Part shown: piece by piece, positions 25,019-33,684 of the stretch
How the letters are laid out: each line of letters starts with the position of its first letter
How positions within the stretch are numbered: the stretch's first letter is position 1
NCBI GenBank assembly: GCA_007122455.1
Contig: SKTU01000029.1
Location: forward strand, 1-35,908
Length of the DNA stretch: 35,908 bases
Source of the DNA: Haloarculaceae archaeon
GTDB lineage: Archaea > Halobacteriota > Halobacteria > Halobacteriales > Haloarculaceae
Reading direction: 5' to 3'
Notes under the pieces: generated by a model
Databases searched by the model: none
What the model was told of the DNA's origin: nothing
The model's input: only the letters and a program-made list of their open reading frames with translations
Made by a program: the position numbers and the translations under genes

Positions 25019-27883
25019 CTACTCTTCGAGTGCGAGCGAGGCGAGAAGCGCCTCCAGTTGGACCTGTTCGTTTGCGCCCGCGGTGATCCGGTAGTCCGCC
25101 TCGCCGACCCGCTCCATCACCCGGACGGCCTCCCTGTCGTCGAGATCGAACTCCCAGACCGAGCGGTGGAGCTGATCGATGATGTCGCCGCCGGCGATGC
25201 CGGCTTCGGTCAAAAGCGCGTCGAGTTTCGCGCGAGCGGCCGTGAAGTCGCCGTCGAGGGCCTTCGTCACCATCTCGCGGATTTCCTCGGGGCGCGCCGT
25301 CGAGGTGATCGCGTAGACCGCCTCCTCGTCGACGGTCTCGCCCATCACCGCGGCGGCCTGCAGACCGTTGATCGCCTTCCGCATGTCCCCGCCGGCGGCG
25401 TAGACGAGTGCCTCGACGCCGTCGTCGGTCGTCTCGATCTCCTCGGCCTCGGCGATCCGGCTGATCTGCTCCTCGATCGCCTCGTCGCCGAGCGGCGAGA
25501 ACCGGAAGACGGCACACCGCGACTGGATCGGATCGATGATCTGGCTGGAGTAGTTACACGAGAGGATGAAGCGGGTGTTGTCGGAGAACTGCTCCATCGT
25601 CCGCCGCAACGCCGACTGGGCGTCGCTCGTCAGCGCGTCCGCCTCGTCGAGGAAGATGATTCGGTGGTCGTAGCCGCCGAAGCTCGCCCGCGCGAACTGC
25701 TTGATCCGGTCCCGAACGACGTCGATCCCGCGCTGATCGGAGGCGTTCAGCTCGAGGAAGTTCTCCCGCCAGTCGTCGCCGTAGATCTCTCTGGCGATGG
25801 CCAGGGCGCTGGTCGTGTTGTGCATCACCGTCGGGACGCTCCCGGCGACGTAGTTGCGGGTTCCGGGGACCGTCAGGTCGTAGACTCGCCGCGGTTCTTC
25901 GACGCGCTCGACGGTTTCGACCTCGTCGAAGTAGAGGTCGCCGCGCGCGAGCGTGTCGAGCGTGTGGAGCGCCTCGATCACCGGCTCGGTGAGCATTTCC
26001 GCGGCGACGTCCCTGATCCGTTCGGAGACGGTTTCGAACCGGGAGTCCGTCGAGAGTCGATGGTCGTCGTTCTCCAGGAGCTCGATAACGTCGGCCCCGC
26101 ACAGATCGGTCCCCTCGGCGACGCGGTTGTACGGAACGTTGAGCCGCTCGACCGCGGTGCGGAGTTCGGACTGAATCGTCGCTACGTCGGATTGGGTTTC
26201 GATCCCGTCCGCGTACTCGAGCGAGCGATCCGTTCGAACCCCGGTCCCCGTGCCGACGCTCGTTCGGGCGGATACCGGTTCCCGGTCGGATCGCTCTCCC
26301 CTCGTCGCGGGTATCGCGTCGGTCCGAGAAACCGTTTCCGCGAGACGGTCGATTCCCTCGAGAACTTCCTGTGCCGCCTCGATTCGCTCCGTGGCTGCGG
26401 CCACCACGCCCTCGACATCGTCGAGGTAGCTCTTCCTCTCCCGCTCCGGATCCGACGTCGTCGTCAGTAGCTCCGCTTCTTCCAGATACAGCGTTCCACA
26501 GAGCTCCGACACTGCCGACTGAACCGGGATCGTGTTGTGGTTCGATTCTTCGTCGGCGTTCGCTGCCAACCGCCGCGCCTTCTCCTCGTCGGTGAAGCCG
26601 ACCGTCTCCTCGAACGTCGAAAGCGCAGCTGCGCCGGAAACGTACAGCGTGTGGCACTCTCGGCTCTCGTCGCTCCCGTCCGCCGCCGACCTCCGGCTGC
26701 GGTTCCGACGCGACGGGATTTCCTCCCCGGCGAGCAGGTACGACAGCAGCGTGATCGTCTTCGGATCCCGCTGGGTGAGTTCGACGGTTCCCTCTTCGGT
26801 CACGTCCCCTTCGGCGTCGAACACCGCCCGGAGGAACGCCCGACGGCTTTCCGGCTCCGCCTGAACCAGCCGCGACCCGATCCCGTCGCCGAACGCGTCG
26901 AAGCACCGCCGCAGGTAGTGAACGACGGCGCGGTTGTTCACCTCGCAGTAGGGAACTCCCTTCTGTTTCCCCCGTGTCGGTTCGATTCCGAAGCTCTCGA
27001 TCATCGCCGATTCGAACCGCCCCAGGAGCTCCGCGTCGGCGTTGTGGAACCTGATTCGACCGCTGGTGATCCGCGCACCGCTTACGGCGAGTCCGAGCAG
27101 CGAAGCGAGTGCCGGCGTCAGCTCCCAGGGGACGTCCGTCGGGGGTGACCGGCGACCGTTCGGGGTTACATGCTGGATCGCCGCCACGTGGTCGCGGAGC
27201 TCCGCCCGCGAAACGTCCAGCGAACGGAGCTCCGAGAGTGAACAGACCGCCGTCCGCTCTCCGATGTGGCTCTCGGATTCGGACACCGACCGTTTCTCGG
27301 CGAACTCGCCGGTGAGGTGGACCAGCGTTCGCTCCTCGTCGAGGGATTCAGTCCACTCTATCTCCTCGTTGCGCTCGGGCAGCGGTACCCGGAGCGGTCT
27401 GGCGATCCGATCCCCCTTCTCGAGCTCCTCCGCCCGCTTCCAGTCCAGCCCGGATTCGGTGACGACGAGGAGTCTGTGTTCCGGCGTCATCGTGCTCTCG
27501 CCGCCGTCGCGCGTCGTCACCTTCAGGAGGTTCTCGGCCCGTTTGCCGAACACGTCCGATGGCGCCGTCCGCTCGAATCCGGAGCGCTCGTCGTACGTGA
27601 CGATCTCCGTCCCGCCGTCGGGTTCGCCGAACCCTTCGACGTCGCCGACGACCTCGTCGATACGCTTTAGTCCGCGAGCGGTCAGTACCGGCGTCTCGCC
27701 GGTGACGCATTTCCCGGTACCCGCCGGTCCCGCGAACAGCAAGTGCGGCAGATCGTCCTGAGAGATGTACTCTCGAAGCCGTTCGGTGATCTCGTCGTGA
27801 CCGACGATCTCCTCGAGCGTGTCGGGACGGTACTTCTCGATCCATATCTCCCGTCCCCGGTCCTCGGCGACTGCCTCGCTCAT
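25019..27883 (-). CDS. rfcS: Replication factor C small subunit, interrupted by an intein
   Basis: A 954-residue precursor. The exteins (residues 1-58 and 690-954, together 323 residues) form the RFC small subunit, an AAA+ ATPase that loads PCNA onto primed DNA. Walker A is split: GPAGTGK at 52-58 continues as TTSALA after the intein. Walker B is [10 protein letters not shown], the sensor region follows, and the arginine-finger motif SRC is in [11 protein letters not shown]. The C-terminal collar domain ends [15 protein letters not shown]. The intein must be removed for an active Walker A. A GTATAAAC box at 27907-27914 lies about 27 bases before ATG 27883. Haloarchaea usually name this subunit RfcA; rfcS is the general archaeal symbol. 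Confidence 0.96.
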   Translation of the reverse strand: MSEAVAEDRGREIWIEKYRPDTLEEIVGHDEITERLREYISQDDLPHLLFAGPAGTGKCVTGETPVLTARGLKRIDEVVGDVEGFGEPDGGTEIVTYDERSGFERTAPSDVFGKRAENLLKVTTRDGGESTMTPEHRLLVVTESGLDWKRAEELEKGDRIARPLRVPLPERNEEIEWTESLDEERTLVHLTGEFAEKRSVSESESHIGERTAVCSLSELRSLDVSRAELRDHVAAIQHVTPNGRRSPPTDVPWELTPALASLLGLAVSGARITSGRIRFHNADAELLGRFESAMIESFGIEPTRGKQKGVPYCEVNNRAVVHYLRRCFDAFGDGIGSRLVQAEPESRRAFLRAVFDAEGDVTEEGTVELTQRDPKTITLLSYLLAGEEIPSRRNRSRRSAADGSDESRECHTLYVSGAAALSTFEETVGFTDEEKARRLAANADEESNHNTIPVQSAVSELCGTLYLEEAELLTTTSDPERERKSYLDDVEGVVAAATERIEAAQEVLEGIDRLAETVSRTDAIPATRGERSDREPVSARTSVGTGTGVRTDRSLEYADGIETQSDVATIQSELRTAVERLNVPYNRVAEGTDLCGADVIELLENDDHRLSTDSRFETVSERIRDVAAEMLTEPVIEALHTLDTLARGDLYFDEVETVERVEEPRRVYDLTVPGTRNYVAGSVPTVMHNTTSALAIAREIYGDDWRENFLELNASDQRGIDVVRDRIKQFARASFGGYDHRIIFLDEADALTSDAQSALRRTMEQFSDNTRFILSCNYSSQIIDPIQSRCAVFRFSPLGDEAIEEQISRIAEAEEIETTDDGVEALVYAAGGDMRKAINGLQAAAVMGETVDEEAVYAITSTARPEEIREMVTKALDGDFTAARAKLDALLTEAGIAGGDIIDQLHRSVWEFDLDDREAVRVMERVGEADYRITAGANEQVQLEALLASLALEE
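25817..27709 (-). mobile_element. Intein in RfcS (Walker A insertion) with degenerate LAGLIDADG endonuclease
   Basis: A 631-residue protein-splicing element. It begins [10 protein letters not shown] (Cys59, splicing block A). It has block B with the TPEH turn (133-136), block [16 protein letters not shown], and ends VMHN (Asn689) with the conserved penultimate His; the next extein residue is Thr. Splicing is therefore expected to work. The endonuclease part (about 255-450) has a first LAGLIDADG-type motif [12 protein letters not shown], which lacks the usual acidic residue, and a second motif FDAEGDV, which keeps one. A long charged insert (about 470-640) makes it larger than most inteins. 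The endonuclease is thus probably weak or dead. The insertion point in GTGK/T is a known hot spot of RFC inteins. Confidence 0.95.
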
Positions 27884-27906
27884 GGCTAATTGGTAGCCTC
27901 GGCCGT

Positions 27907-27914
27907 GTATAAAC
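27907..27914 (-). promoter_or_regulatory. TATA box of rfcS
   Basis: GTTTATAC on the minus strand, about 27 bases before ATG 27883, a strong leaderless-type promoter. Confidence 0.6.
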
Positions 27915-28017
27915 CCCCCGAGACGGTGGCTTCCGCCGTCGACGCTCGCGTCGCTCGAACCCTTGCTCTCCCGAAGAAGCCGGCACGCTGAAACCGCTCG
28001 CCTCCCTTGACCGAGCC

Positions 28018-28224
28018 ATGGACGTGACGTGCGAGGTCGCCGGCGGGGAGTGCCACGAACTCGAGCTACCGTCAGACGCCACGTACGCCGATCTCATTCG
28101 TGCGGTCGGTCTCTCGCCGCAGGAGGCCGTCGCCGTCGTCGACGGCGCACCGGTCCCCGACGACGTCGTCGTCGACGCCGACGCCGACGCGGTCCGCGTG
28201 CTCAGGCTGATCAAGGGCGGATGA
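28018..28224 (+). CDS. samp2: SAMP2, ubiquitin-like small archaeal modifier / sulfur carrier
   Basis: A 68-residue beta-grasp protein with the C-terminal diglycine (KVLRLIKGG-type end, here RVLRLIKGG). In Haloferax, SAMP2 is both a ubiquitin-like tag joined to lysines and the sulfur donor for tRNA wobble-uridine thiolation, after activation by the E1-like UbaA. The segment [22 protein letters not shown] and the [21 protein letters not shown] end match that protein well by eye. The gene is divergent from rfcS, as in Haloferax. I see no SD site; a weak TATA-like stretch lies around 27984-27992. Its stop overlaps the start of the acetyltransferase gene by four bases. Confidence 0.88.
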   Translation: MDVTCEVAGGECHELELPSDATYADLIRAVGLSPQEAVAVVDGAPVPDDVVVDADADAVRVLRLIKGG

Positions 28225-28577
28225 ACGTTCGACAGGCGACCGTCCGGGAGTATCCCGCCGCACGGGCGATACTCGAGGCGGCGATGCTGGAACTGTCGGC
28301 CGGGGCCCTCCGTCACGGCGTTGCGCTGATCGCCGTCGAGGGGGACCGGATACTCGGCACACTTCTCCTCGACGGCGACGAGATCACCGCCATCGCGGTC
28401 CGTCCGGGACGCCGTGGACAGGGGATCGGGACGGCGCTCGTCGCCGCCGCCGCTCGCTACCGCCCCGTGCTGATAGCCGGCTTCGATCGCCGCGTCAGAC
28501 CGTTCTACGAGGCGCTGGGCTTCGAGATAGAGTGCGATCGCGACCGGTGTCGCGGACGCCTCCGAACCGTCGGCTAA
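28221..28577 (+). CDS. GNAT family N-acetyltransferase
   Basis: A 118-residue short GNAT protein. Acetyl-CoA binding is marked by motif A, ITAIAVRPGRRGQGIGTALV (the RxxGxG pattern), and by the C-terminal FYEALGFE segment (motif B). The N-terminal part is short ([18 protein letters not shown]), so it is a compact member with unknown substrate. Its ATG overlaps the samp2 stop as ATGA, so translation is coupled to SAMP2. A functional link to the modifier, such as acetylation of a target or of the modifier itself, is possible but only inferred from this arrangement. Confidence 0.85.
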   Translation: MNVRQATVREYPAARAILEAAMLELSAGALRHGVALIAVEGDRILGTLLLDGDEITAIAVRPGRRGQGIGTALVAAAARYRPVLIAGFDRRVRPFYEALGFEIECDRDRCRGRLRTVG

Positions 28578-28600
28578 TCCGGAGCGGCCTCACGACGGGA

Positions 28601-28607
28601 GGTTTTT
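28601..28607 (+). promoter_or_regulatory. TATA-like box of the second RFC subunit gene
   Basis: GGTTTTT, about 27 bases before ATG 28632. Confidence 0.4.
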
Positions 28608-28631
28608 GCGTCCCGGGATCGAAATTCCCGC

Positions 28632-29630
28632 ATGGACGAGCCGCTGTGGATCGACGGGCACGCGCCGTCGCTCTCGGAGCTACCGCAGCCGAAGGCCGGA
28701 CGCTATCTCTCCCAGGCGGTCGCGGAGCCGATCAACCTCGTCGTCTACGGTCCCCGCGGCGCGGGCAAGACCGCGGCGATCCGGGCGCTCGCGACGGCCG
28801 CCCACGACGACCCGGACAACGACTTCGTCGAGATCAACGTCGCGGATTTTTTCGGACGGACGAAGACGGAGATCCGAAACGATCCCCGCTTTGCACCGTT
28901 TCTACAGGGGCGCTCACAGCTCTCCAAGCGGGACATGATCAACCACGTTCTCAAGGAACAGGCGGCGTACGCTCCGGTTTCGGGCGACTACCGGACGATC
29001 CTGCTCGACAACGCCGAGGAGATACGCGAGGACTTCCAGCAGGCGCTCCGGCGCGTGATGGAGAAGCACCATCAGGCGACCCAGTTCGTCATCGCTACCC
29101 GCCAACCGTCCAAGCTCATCGCACCGATCAAATCCCGGTGTTTCCCCGTTCCGATGCGCGCGCCGACCCACGCCGAGACGGTCGAGGTGCTCGAACGGAT
29201 CATCGAGGCCGAGGGCGTCGACCACGACCGAGAGGGGATCGAGTACGTCGCCGGCTACGGCGACGGTGACCTTCGGAGATCGATCCTCGGCGCCCAAACC
29301 GCCCACGCGGAAGCCGGCGAGGTGACGATGACCGCCGCCTACGAGGCGCTCGGCGAGATCGGCCTCGGCGATCGAATGACGGCGATCCTCGAGGACGCCG
29401 ACGCCGGCGAGTTCGAAGCCGCCCGCGGCGGACTCGACGAACTCATCTACGACGAGGGGTACGCCGGCGAGGAACTGCTCCGGGAACTGCTCTCGGCCGC
29501 GCGGAGTCGCTACGAGGGCGAGCGGCTCGCGCGGATCCACCGACTCGCGGGTGACGTGGACATGGAGCTCTCGGAGGGCGTCTCCGACCGGGTCCACCTC
29601 GGTCGGATGCTCGCGGAACTGGGGCGATGA
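28632..29630 (+). CDS. rfcC: Divergent RFC small subunit (RfcC-like clamp-loader AAA+ protein)
   Basis: A 332-residue AAA+ protein. Walker A is intact (GPRGAGKT, 40-47). Walker B reads LLDNAEE (124-130), with Asn in place of the catalytic Glu of the DExx box, so ATP hydrolysis is probably reduced. The SRC arginine-finger motif (168-170, IKSRCFPVPM) is present, which fits a subunit that acts on its neighbour's ATP. A C-terminal collar-like helical domain follows (about 240-330). In haloarchaea three RFC proteins exist (RfcA, RfcB large, RfcC) and this one matches RfcC best by its features. It has its own promoter. Its stop overlaps the phosphatase start by four bases. Confidence 0.85.
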   Translation: MDEPLWIDGHAPSLSELPQPKAGRYLSQAVAEPINLVVYGPRGAGKTAAIRALATAAHDDPDNDFVEINVADFFGRTKTEIRNDPRFAPFLQGRSQLSKRDMINHVLKEQAAYAPVSGDYRTILLDNAEEIREDFQQALRRVMEKHHQATQFVIATRQPSKLIAPIKSRCFPVPMRAPTHAETVEVLERIIEAEGVDHDREGIEYVAGYGDGDLRRSILGAQTAHAEAGEVTMTAAYEALGEIGLGDRMTAILEDADAGEFEAARGGLDELIYDEGYAGEELLRELLSAARSRYEGERLARIHRLAGDVDMELSEGVSDRVHLGRMLAELGR

Positions 29631-30118
29631 GGCCGGCGAACTTCGCGCCGGTCGCCGGTTCGGCGCCGCTGTACGGCGCCTGCCGCCCCGGCCACTTCCG
29701 TACGGGGTTGGCGGCGTGGACCGATCTCCTCGAGACCGCCGGCGTCTCGCGGGTCGTCTGTCTGCTCTCGGAGACAGAAGCGCGTCGGTGGGGGATTCCG
29801 GACGATTACGCCGATCGGTTCGAGGCCCACCACGTTCCGATCCTCGACCGACAGCTTCCGTCACCGGATCGTCTCGAGACGGCGGTGTCGCTCGTCGACG
29901 AGGCGATCGACGACGGCGAACGCGCGGCCGTTCACTGCAACGCCGGACTCGGCCGGACGGGGGTCGTCGCCGCCGGCTGGCTCGTCCGCGCTCGCGGCTA
30001 CGAGCCGGATGCCGCGATCGACGCCGTCGAGGCGGCCGGCCGTTCGCCCCGAGAAGCTGTCGCCTGTGACAACGCCACGGAGGCGGAGCTGTACGCGCTA
30101 CTCGAATCGAGCCGATAA
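29627..30118 (+). CDS. Dual-specificity protein phosphatase family protein
   Basis: A 163-residue protein with the Cys-based phosphatase signature HCNAGLGRTG, giving the CX5R loop Cys104-Arg110. The upstream LDR segment (about 73-75) holds the Asp that could act as general acid. The N-terminus (PLYGACRPGHF) resembles archaeal cyclin-phosphatase-like and PTP-like proteins. Its substrate could be phosphotyrosine, phosphoserine or a phosphorylated small molecule; the sequence does not decide this. It overlaps the RFC gene by ATGA, so it is translated from the same message as a clamp-loader subunit. Confidence 0.87.
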   Translation: MRPANFAPVAGSAPLYGACRPGHFRTGLAAWTDLLETAGVSRVVCLLSETEARRWGIPDDYADRFEAHHVPILDRQLPSPDRLETAVSLVDEAIDDGERAAVHCNAGLGRTGVVAAGWLVRARGYEPDAAIDAVEAAGRSPREAVACDNATEAELYALLESSR

Positions 30119-30132
30119 AACGGAAGAGGCGG

Positions 30133-30651
30133 TCAGAACGCGGTTCCCTGCTCGGGTGCGTACGTACCGACCAGCTGGGTGCTGGCGAGCACCTCCGCGT
30201 TCATCGCGGCGTTCATGTCGACGACGGCCTTCCGCGCCTCCGGCGGGAGCCCGAGCTCCGAATCGAGCGCCAGTAGCTTGAATCGGTAGGCGTGGGCGCC
30301 GTCCGGCGGCGAGGGGCCGCCGTAGTCGGCCTCGACGAAGTCGTTGTAGCCCACCGTCGCCTCGTCACCGTCGGGCTCCCACCCTCTCGGAACCGTTCCG
30401 ACGTCGGGATCGATGTCCCAGACGAGCCAGTGGTCGTAGGTGAACCCGACGACCGGCTCGGCGTCCGGATCGTCACAGACGAGAACGAGCGACTCGGCGT
30501 CCTCCGGTACGCCGTCGATCTCCAGTTCGGGATTTTCGTTGTCGTTTACGTACCCGACGTAGTCGGGCATCCCCTCCCCGTCGTCGAAGTCGGGCGCCGA
30601 GAGGGAGAGCTCTCCAGTCGTTTCGACGTCTTCGTCGAGCAGTGATACCAT
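30133..30651 (-). CDS. YbhB/YbcL-type phosphatidylethanolamine-binding-like protein
   Basis: A 172-residue protein of the PEBP/Raf kinase inhibitor-like family. Recognisable parts are NPELEIDGVPEDAESLVLVCDDPDA, cited by its ends NPEL and DPDA, FTYDHWLVWDI, the YGGPSPPDGAHAYRFKLLALD ligand-pocket region and the C-terminal helix. It has no signal peptide, so it is cytoplasmic. Function is unknown in archaea; the family binds anionic ligands. A TATA-like TTATTTAT (30690-30698) lies about 42 bases before the ATG, giving a short leader of about 16 bases with a purine stretch. It converges with the phosphatase gene. Confidence 0.85.
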   Translation of the reverse strand: MVSLLDEDVETTGELSLSAPDFDDGEGMPDYVGYVNDNENPELEIDGVPEDAESLVLVCDDPDAEPVVGFTYDHWLVWDIDPDVGTVPRGWEPDGDEATVGYNDFVEADYGGPSPPDGAHAYRFKLLALDSELGLPPEARKAVVDMNAAMNAEVLASTQLVGTYAPEQGTAF

Positions 30652-30744
30652 CTCTCTTACCCCGTTCGAGAATCCACGACACTGCCCCTAATAAATAACG
30701 GAAGCTGAATCGGTTGCCGGCCGGCGCTTCGCCGTCGTTACGCT

Positions 30745-31701
30745 TCAGGCGAGCACGTGAACGTATCGGACCAGCGAGCGGTGAACGCGGCGGTCGAACC
30801 GGTCGGTCACCGTCCAGCCCGCTGTTGCGGCGGCGTCGTCCCACGGTCGGTCGCCGACGACGACGGCGACGTCGGCGAGCCGTCGGGCCTCCGAGAGCGA
30901 CGCTCCGAGGAGTGCGTCGAGCGACGAGCCGGCGACCTTCGACTGTCTGCCGTACGGCGCGTCGAAGACGATCCCGTCGAAGGAGCCGTCGGCGAACGGG
31001 AGCCGGGTCGCGTCGCCCTGTAGCGTCTCGTAGCCCGCTCGGAGATACCGTTCGAGGTTCCGGCGCGCGCCGCGAACCATCTTCGCCTGCGCGTCGACGC
31101 CGACGACGTCGGCGCCGGAGAGCCCCGCCTCGACGAGGACGCCGCCCGTGCCGCACATCGGGTCCAGCACTCTGGCGCCCGGTTCGGCACCGGCGATGTT
31201 CGCGAACGCGCGGGCGTCCATCGGCGCCATGCTTCCTGGTTGAAAGAACGGCTTGTCGGTCGGCTTCCGCGTCGAGAAGTCACGGCGGCTCTCCGCTTGG
31301 AGCCAGCCGACGGCGGCGGTCTCCGAGAAGAACGCCCAGAGGGTGTGATCCGGCGCCTCGAGGTCGACCGAGAACCCCCTGTCGACGAGAATCCCGCCGA
31401 GGCGACGCTCGACGGCCTGGGTGTCGACGCCGGTCGCTCCGCGAACGTCGCGGGCACGGACGGCGACGGTTCCCTCCCGATCGGTCGGGGCCGCTCTCAG
31501 CAGCGCCGCCGCGTCCTCGACCGTCGGGTTGCACGTCCCCACGAGCCGACAGACCCGCCGAGTGTACGCCAGCGTCGACACTTCCCGGACTCCGCGCGCC
31601 GTGGCGAGCCCCGGTGCGAGCGCCTCGACGCCGCTACAGCGGCTCGCGGCCTCGCGGATCGCGAACGGATCCTCGTCGCCGGCCAGCTCGAGCAGGTACA
31701 C
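30745..31701 (-). CDS. trmG10: tRNA guanine-10 N2-methyltransferase (Trm-G10/Trm11 family)
   Basis: A 318-residue SAM-dependent enzyme that methylates G10 of archaeal tRNAs to m2G or m2,2G. The N-terminal half (about 1-150) is a THUMP-type RNA-binding part. The C-terminal half is a Rossmann methyltransferase with DPMCGTGG (180-187) and the catalytic DAPYG (247-251); most members read DPPYG. It starts with GTG at 31701. TTATTCC at about 31725-31731 lies about 27 bases upstream, as expected of a leaderless message. No signal peptide or extra domain is seen. Confidence 0.88.
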   Translation of the reverse strand: MYLLELAGDEDPFAIREAASRCSGVEALAPGLATARGVREVSTLAYTRRVCRLVGTCNPTVEDAAALLRAAPTDREGTVAVRARDVRGATGVDTQAVERRLGGILVDRGFSVDLEAPDHTLWAFFSETAAVGWLQAESRRDFSTRKPTDKPFFQPGSMAPMDARAFANIAGAEPGARVLDPMCGTGGVLVEAGLSGADVVGVDAQAKMVRGARRNLERYLRAGYETLQGDATRLPFADGSFDGIVFDAPYGRQSKVAGSSLDALLGASLSEARRLADVAVVVGDRPWDDAAATAGWTVTDRFDRRVHRSLVRYVHVLA

Positions 31702-31762
31702 GTCCGTCCGTGACCGCCCGAGCGGAATAAGCGGTCCGGGTCCGCCAGGAGCATCACCTACA

Positions 31763-31779
31763 TTTATAAAGCTTAAATA
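31763..31779 (+). promoter_or_regulatory. Tandem TATA boxes of tbp
   Basis: TTTATAAA (31763-31770) and TTAAATA (31773-31779) lie 10 bases apart, one helical turn, upstream of ATG 31798. The first places the start about five bases before the ATG. The second would place it just inside the gene, so it may be a decoy or regulatory site. A third AT-rich TTTAA (31785-31789) follows. Confidence 0.55.
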
Positions 31780-31797
31780 CGTGGTTTAAGTCGAGTC

Positions 31798-32361
31798 ATG
31801 AAAGATCCCAAGGAGACTATCAATATCGAAAACGTCGTCGCGTCAACGGGGATCGGTCAGGAGCTCGACCTCCAGAGCGTCGCGATGGATCTCGAGGGCG
31901 CCGACTACGATCCCGAGCAGTTCCCGGGACTCGTCTACCGCACGCAGAACCCGAAATCCGCGGCTCTCATCTTCCGGTCCGGAAAGATCGTCTGCACCGG
32001 CGCCAAATCGACCGACGACGTACACGAATCGCTCCGCATCGTCTTCGACAAGCTTCGCGACCTCGAAATTCAGGTCGACGACGATCCCGAGATCGTCGTC
32101 CAGAACATCGTCACCAGCGCGGATCTCGGTCGCAATCTGAACCTCAACGCGATCGCCATCGGCCTCGGCCTCGAGAACATCGAGTACGAGCCCGAACAGT
32201 TCCCTGGCCTCGTCTACCGGCTCGACGACCCCGACGTCGTCGCGCTCCTTTTCGGCTCCGGCAAACTCGTCATCACGGGCGGAAAGAAACCCGCCGACGC
32301 CGAGGAGGCCGTCGACCGTATCGTCTCCAGGCTCGACGAACTCGGACTGTTGGACGGCTAA
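31798..32361 (+). CDS. tbp: TATA-box-binding protein (TBP)
   Basis: A 187-residue general transcription factor that binds the TATA box with TFB and directs RNA polymerase. The two internal repeats (about 1-92 and 93-187) form the saddle. Each has the hallmark segment EQFPGLVYR followed by RSGKIVCTGAK in the first repeat and FGSGKLVITGGK in the second. It begins NIENVVASTG, as in haloarchaeal housekeeping TBPs, and the two halves are complete, so it should be functional. Haloarchaea often have several tbp genes; this one looks like the main, well-conserved form. The start is set by the tandem TATA boxes. Confidence 0.96.
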   Translation: MKDPKETINIENVVASTGIGQELDLQSVAMDLEGADYDPEQFPGLVYRTQNPKSAALIFRSGKIVCTGAKSTDDVHESLRIVFDKLRDLEIQVDDDPEIVVQNIVTSADLGRNLNLNAIAIGLGLENIEYEPEQFPGLVYRLDDPDVVALLFGSGKLVITGGKKPADAEEAVDRIVSRLDELGLLDG

Positions 32362-32397
32362 CGTCAACTACTCGGCGCGACGGCCCCAACCGACCGT

Positions 32398-32751
32398 ATG
32401 GTTCCGCTGCAGGCCGACCTCGTCGGCGGGGGGCTGCTCGCGATCGCGATCACCTTCGTCGTAACGACCGTCGTCTACGCCGTGACGCTACATCTCGCGG
32501 CGCTTTGGGTGCTCGGTGACGCACCCCACCAGCGGGCGGTCGCAGTCGCTCCGGTACCGGCGGCGCTTTCGATCCTCTTTTCGCCGTACGGCTTCGCGGT
32601 CGTCCTCCCGATATCCTTCGTCGGCGCTGCCGTCGCGATCCGCCAGGTGTACCGGTTGACGACGGGATCGGCGCTGCTTCTCGCCGTCGTCCATCTGCTG
32701 TTCGCGGCCGTCTTCGCGCTCGCGTTCGGAAGCGTCTTCGGCGTTCTCTAG
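32398..32751 (+). CDS. Small multi-pass membrane protein, unknown function
   Basis: A 117-residue hydrophobic protein with about four membrane segments (about 8-40, 48-62, 63-80, 92-115), few charges, and a HQR and RQVYR loop on one side. I do not recognise the family; a haloarchaeal DUF is likely, possibly DUF7473, but I cannot confirm this. It starts 36 bases after tbp with no clear promoter of its own, so it is probably co-transcribed. Its stop overlaps the convergent hisG stop by four bases. Confidence 0.65.
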   Translation: MVPLQADLVGGGLLAIAITFVVTTVVYAVTLHLAALWVLGDAPHQRAVAVAPVPAALSILFSPYGFAVVLPISFVGAAVAIRQVYRLTTGSALLLAVVHLLFAAVFALAFGSVFGVL

Positions 32752-33593
32752 GGGACGAGCCGCTCGATCTCGGTGACGAGGATGTCGCTCGCGCCCGCGG
32801 CTTTCAGCTTCGGGATCACCTCGAACACCTCCCGCTCGTTGACGACGACGTGAACCGCGAGGGCGTTCGCCCCCGCGACGTCCATCACCGTCGGCCCGCC
32901 CATCCCCGGGATGACGTCCTCGACGTCATCGAGGGCGTCTTCGGGGACGTTCATCATGAGATAGCGTTTGCCGTCGGCGTCGAGTACCGACTGAAACGCG
33001 GTTCTGACCTGCCGGACCTTCGGGTCGTCGTCGACGTCCGGATTGGCGAACAGTCGGACCGAGGAGTCGAGCACCTCCGCGATCTCCTCGAGGCGGTTCA
33101 TCCGGAGCGTCGTCCCGGTCGACGTGATGTCGACGATGGCGTCGGCGATGTCGACGTGCGGCGTCAGCTCCGTCGCGCCCGACACCTCGACGATCTCCGG
33201 GTTGATCCCGATCCCGTCGAAGTACGCGCGGGTGATCCGCGGGAACTCCGTGGCGACCGTTCCGCCGACGAGTTCCTCGGGCGATGTGACGGCCGATTCC
33301 TCGGGCGCCGCCAGCACGAGGCGGCAGGCGCCGAACTCCAGGTCGAGGAGGTCGACCAGCTCCGCCTCGGACTCCCGAACCTGATCGAGCCCGGTCACGC
33401 CGAGGGCGGCGGCGCCGTCGGCGACGTACTCGGGGATGTCCGCGGCCCGGGCGAAGAGCACTGAGACGTCCGGATCGACGGTGTCGGCGTAGAGCTTCCG
33501 ATCCGCCCCGTTCTCGACGTGGAGCCCGGCGCGCTCCAGCAGCTTCAGTGCCGGATCGTGGAGGCGACCCTTGTTGGGCACGGCGATGCGCAT
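32748..33593 (-). CDS. hisG: ATP phosphoribosyltransferase, long form
   Basis: A 281-residue enzyme that catalyses the first committed step of histidine synthesis, joining ATP with PRPP. The N-terminus [11 protein letters not shown] and GVTGLDQV are typical, as is ATEFPRIT. The PRPP-binding loop [15 protein letters not shown] spans about 151-165. The long-form C-terminal domain (about 210-281), which senses histidine in the family, is present, so no separate HisZ is needed. No other his gene is in the window. It converges with the small membrane gene after tbp. Confidence 0.95.
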   Translation of the reverse strand: MRIAVPNKGRLHDPALKLLERAGLHVENGADRKLYADTVDPDVSVLFARAADIPEYVADGAAALGVTGLDQVRESEAELVDLLDLEFGACRLVLAAPEESAVTSPEELVGGTVATEFPRITRAYFDGIGINPEIVEVSGATELTPHVDIADAIVDITSTGTTLRMNRLEEIAEVLDSSVRLFANPDVDDDPKVRQVRTAFQSVLDADGKRYLMMNVPEDALDDVEDVIPGMGGPTVMDVAGANALAVHVVVNEREVFEVIPKLKAAGASDILVTEIERLVP

Positions 33594-33684
33594 ATCCTAC
33601 CTGTGGGGCGACGGCTCTTTGGCCTGTCGGAGCGCGGTCGGCGAACGTCGGCAGTTTCAACCTCCGACCCCCCGAACGGCCGGT

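Noticed and set aside
28221-28577. GNAT gene as a spurious extension of the longer frame from 28029.
   Set aside because: ATG 28221 overlaps samp2 by ATGA and yields a complete GNAT fold; only the upstream extension was discarded.
30716-30725. GCCGGCCGGC palindrome after the methyltransferase gene.
   Set aside because: Short GC palindromes are expected by chance in this composition and nothing else marks it as functional.
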